From JAMCXS01 sp964459065 (GTDB taxonomy: Bacteria > Acidobacteriota > Terriglobia > UBA7540): a DNA stretch of 16,075 nt. The notes beneath the pieces were generated by a model, which ran no database searches, had not been told where the DNA came from, and worked only from the letters and a program-made list of their open reading frames with translations. Shown here piece by piece: positions 13,873-16,075 of the stretch; positions within the stretch are counted from its first letter, which is position 1, and every line of letters begins with the position of its first letter. The stretch is from the NCBI GenBank assembly GCA_964459065.1, contig CAYWMN010000068.1, positions 1 to 16,075 of the forward strand, read 5' to 3'. The translations under genes and the position numbers were made by a program.

Positions 13873-16075
13873 ATGAGGAAGCTTGCACCGCTTTCGGTGC
13901 TGATCATGGTGCTGGCGGCGGAGCTTGCATCCGGCGCCACGGCCATGGCCGCACCGCACCCGAAGCCCGACGATTCAAAGCAAGCCGCAGTGATCGAGTC
14001 TTTCCGTACTACCTACCATTTTGAAAACAACGGCACCGGTTCCCGGGACGTTACGGCGCGAATCAAGATTCAATCCCCGGCCGGCGTGCAGCAATACGGC
14101 GTGCTGGTCTTTACCTACAGCCGCGCCTTTGAGCACTTGCAGGTCGGCTATGTCCGGGTGCGGCAGCCGGACGGCACGATCGTGGCGACGACCGGTTCCA
14201 GTTTCCAGGATGTTACGCCGCAGGTGACTCTGAGCGCTCCCGAATACAGCGACATCCGGCAAGAGCAGGTGGCGGTTAAGGGCCTGGTGCCGGGCAGCGA
14301 ACTGGAATACCACATTCGTTTTCGGGTGTTCGCGCCGTTCGTCCCCGGCCAATTCGAGGTTTCCTACGACTTCATTAAACACTCCGTCGTGCGGGATGAA
14401 GAACTGGCCGTGATCGTGCCCAGGGGCCGCGCGGTTAAGGTGAGGAACTCGCGCGTGCAGCCCACGGTAACCACCAGGGGCAACCGGCGTCTCTACCTGT
14501 GGAAACACCGCAATACGAAGGTGCAGAAATCGCGGCGGTATCCCGACGGGCAGGCGCCGCCGCCCGATGTGCTGCTCAGCAGTTTCCAAAGCTGGGCGCA
14601 GGTGGGCAGGTTCTGGCGGCGGATCGCGAGGCCGCAGGAAGCGCCCACGCCGGCCATCCGTGCGAAAGCCGCGCAACTGACCAAGGGCCTAACGACCGAA
14701 CAGCAAAAGCTCCAGGCTATTTATTCTTACGTCGCTCAGCAGTTTCGCTACATCAGCATATCGCTCGGCGTCGGCCACTACCGGCCGCACCGCGCGGCTC
14801 AGGTTCTCGAAAACCGCTACGGCGACTGCAAGGACAAGGCGACCTTGCTGGCCTCTCTGCTCCATGCGGCGGGCATTAAGGGCTGGATGGCGCTCATCAG
14901 CGCGGAGCAGCAAATTGATCCCGCCGTGCCCTCGCTTGGGCAATTCGACCATGTGATTACCGTGGTTCCGGAAGGCGGGAAGCTGCAATGGATGGACGCC
15001 ACCTCGGAGTTCGCTCCGATGGGGCTGCTGACTTTTGATCTGCGCGGCAAGCACGCGCTGGTGGTTCCGGCGACGCATCCGGCTTATCTGGCCGCTACGC
15101 CCCGGAAGCCTTCGGTTCCCAACAAGATCACGTTCCAGGCAAAAGGAAAGCTTGGGAGCGATGGAACCTTTAACGGCGAACTGCACTACACGCTACAGGG
15201 CGACAAAGCGATCGGCATGCGCCAGCTCTTCAACAGCGTGGCTGCCTCGCAGTGGCCGAGGACCGTACAGGCGATTGTTGGGGGCCTGGGGTTTGGTGGT
15301 AGGGTCAGCCACGTGCAGGTTTCCCCGCCGCATGATACCGCCCATCCGTTTAGCTTTTCCTGCCAATACCTCCGGAAAGATTACTCGCAGTGGGCGTATG
15401 GGCGCATCATTCCGCCTCTGCCGCTGGCGGAGCCGGCGTCTGTGCCGGCAGGCAATGCCAAGGCACACCAGCCATTTATCCTGGGAGAACCCGGACAATC
15501 CGACTACAGCGCGACGCTGGAACTGCCCAAGGGCTATAGTCCCAGCCCGCCGAAAGGGCTCAACCTGACCACTCCCTTCGGTTCGTATCACTCGGTTTAT
15601 TCATTTAAGAACGGGGTGCTGAAAGTCGAGCGCCGGGCATCGGTCACCGCGGAGCTGGTTCCAATAGCGAAGTTCGCAGCCTACCGCAAGTTCCGGAAGG
15701 CCGTGAGCAGTGATATCGACGACTTCATCGACCTGCAATCCGGTGCGGAGGCCGGCTCGCCCGATACGGAATTTCAGCAAGACATCCTCGACGCTTACGT
15801 CAGTAAAAATCTGCAGGACAATAACGACGCCGTCAAGCATGTCGTCCACGCCCTGAAGCTCAAACCTGATTCTGCACTGGCATGGTTGATGACCAGTGAA
15901 ATCTTCGAGAATATTCACCAAAAGGACGCTGCCGTTAAGGCGATGGATAAGGCGGCGAGCCTGGCGCCTCATTCTCTTCAGACCTACCAATTGCTCACCC
16001 AAGGTCTGAAACACGTGGGTGTGAAACAAGAGAAGATCATCCAGCTTTGGCATGCGTACATTCGCCAAAATCCGC
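13873..16075 (+). CDS. Exported DUF3857 / transglutaminase-like protein with TPR-like C-terminus, partial (runs off the right edge)
   Basis: The frame stays open for 734 codons to the window end. Residues 1-26 are a signal peptide (VLIMVLAAELASGATAMA), so it acts outside the cytoplasm. A DUF3857 domain spans roughly 45-230 (HFENNGTGSRDVTARIKI; TYSRAFEHLQVGYVRV). A transglutaminase-like core follows (about 270-380) with a full apparent triad: Cys319 in YGDCKDKATLLASLL, His360 in FDHVITVV and Asp375 in WMDATSEF. After a beta-rich stretch, residues from about 637 form helices with a TPR-like repeat (ALAWLMTSEIFENI, AAVKAMDKAASLAP), probably continuing beyond the edge. Such proteins are common in Acidobacteriota and Bacteroidota, and their substrates are unknown. 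The ATG at 13873 has AGGAGGAGG about 9 nt upstream, the best ribosome site in this part. Divergent from the porin. Confidence 0.9.
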   Translation, partial: MRKLAPLSVLIMVLAAELASGATAMAAPHPKPDDSKQAAVIESFRTTYHFENNGTGSRDVTARIKIQSPAGVQQYGVLVFTYSRAFEHLQVGYVRVRQPDGTIVATTGSSFQDVTPQVTLSAPEYSDIRQEQVAVKGLVPGSELEYHIRFRVFAPFVPGQFEVSYDFIKHSVVRDEELAVIVPRGRAVKVRNSRVQPTVTTRGNRRLYLWKHRNTKVQKSRRYPDGQAPPPDVLLSSFQSWAQVGRFWRRIARPQEAPTPAIRAKAAQLTKGLTTEQQKLQAIYSYVAQQFRYISISLGVGHYRPHRAAQVLENRYGDCKDKATLLASLLHAAGIKGWMALISAEQQIDPAVPSLGQFDHVITVVPEGGKLQWMDATSEFAPMGLLTFDLRGKHALVVPATHPAYLAATPRKPSVPNKITFQAKGKLGSDGTFNGELHYTLQGDKAIGMRQLFNSVAASQWPRTVQAIVGGLGFGGRVSHVQVSPPHDTAHPFSFSCQYLRKDYSQWAYGRIIPPLPLAEPASVPAGNAKAHQPFILGEPGQSDYSATLELPKGYSPSPPKGLNLTTPFGSYHSVYSFKNGVLKVERRASVTAELVPIAKFAAYRKFRKAVSSDIDDFIDLQSGAEAGSPDTEFQQDILDAYVSKNLQDNNDAVKHVVHALKLKPDSALAWLMTSEIFENIHQKDAAVKAMDKAASLAPHSLQTYQLLTQGLKHVGVKQEKIIQLWHAYIRQNP

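Noticed and set aside
1..16075. tRNA, rRNA, CRISPR array, phage or defence system
   Set aside because: I saw no cloverleaf-like segment, regularly spaced repeats or recognisable proteins of these types.

Overview
The window looks like soil Acidobacteriota DNA. It is GC-rich, it carries a BlaI/BlaR1-type pair whose sensor is fused to a TIGR03435 ('soil-associated') domain, and it encodes a DUF3857/transglutaminase protein, an OprP-type porin and a Tat-exported glycosidase-like protein. A run of 10 Ns at 4824-4833 marks it as a draft or metagenome scaffold. The lineage is inferred from gene families; there is no rRNA in the window.

Left part (1-1834, minus strand): a sulfur-assimilation operon read right to left. 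A good sigma70-type promoter (1741-1775) drives a short leader ORF (1621-1734) containing the codon run Cys-Cys-Met-Cys-Cys-Cys-Met. A 13-bp GAAA-capped terminator with a U-tract (1551-1592) follows. Then come a 55-codon 'mini-Sat' (1327-1494) made of only the two ends of ATP sulfurylase, a TauE/SafE permease (557-1327, joined by TAATG) and CysH/APS reductase (1-504, cut by the window edge). Leader segment 1651-1660 is a near copy of the terminator 3' arm and can pair with the 5' arm. This has the architecture of a ribosome-mediated, cysteine-responsive transcription attenuator and is the most striking signal in the window.

Middle (1873-5656, minus strand): a secreted acidobacterial protein with an SH-poor, low-complexity insert, then a BlaI repressor overlapping (GTGA) a BlaR1-like M56 peptidase. 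The M56 gene carries C-terminal TIGR03435 and DUF3471-like domains. It is broken at 4824-5008 by the Ns plus an internal fragment of an IS66-family transposase on the opposite strand, so it is either a real insertion or an assembly chimera. A TACA-N2-TGTA BlaI-type box overlaps the predicted start of transcription of blaI.

Right part: a CPA2/KefB-type cation:proton antiporter (5870-7552, +), a large Tat-exported six-hairpin glycosidase-like protein (7630-10953, -) divergent from a secreted TIM-barrel-like protein (11153-12157, +), an OprP/OprO-type porin (12205-13626, -), and divergently a DUF3857/transglutaminase protein with TPR-like repeats that runs off the right edge (13873-16075, +). 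I found no tRNA, rRNA or CRISPR array.
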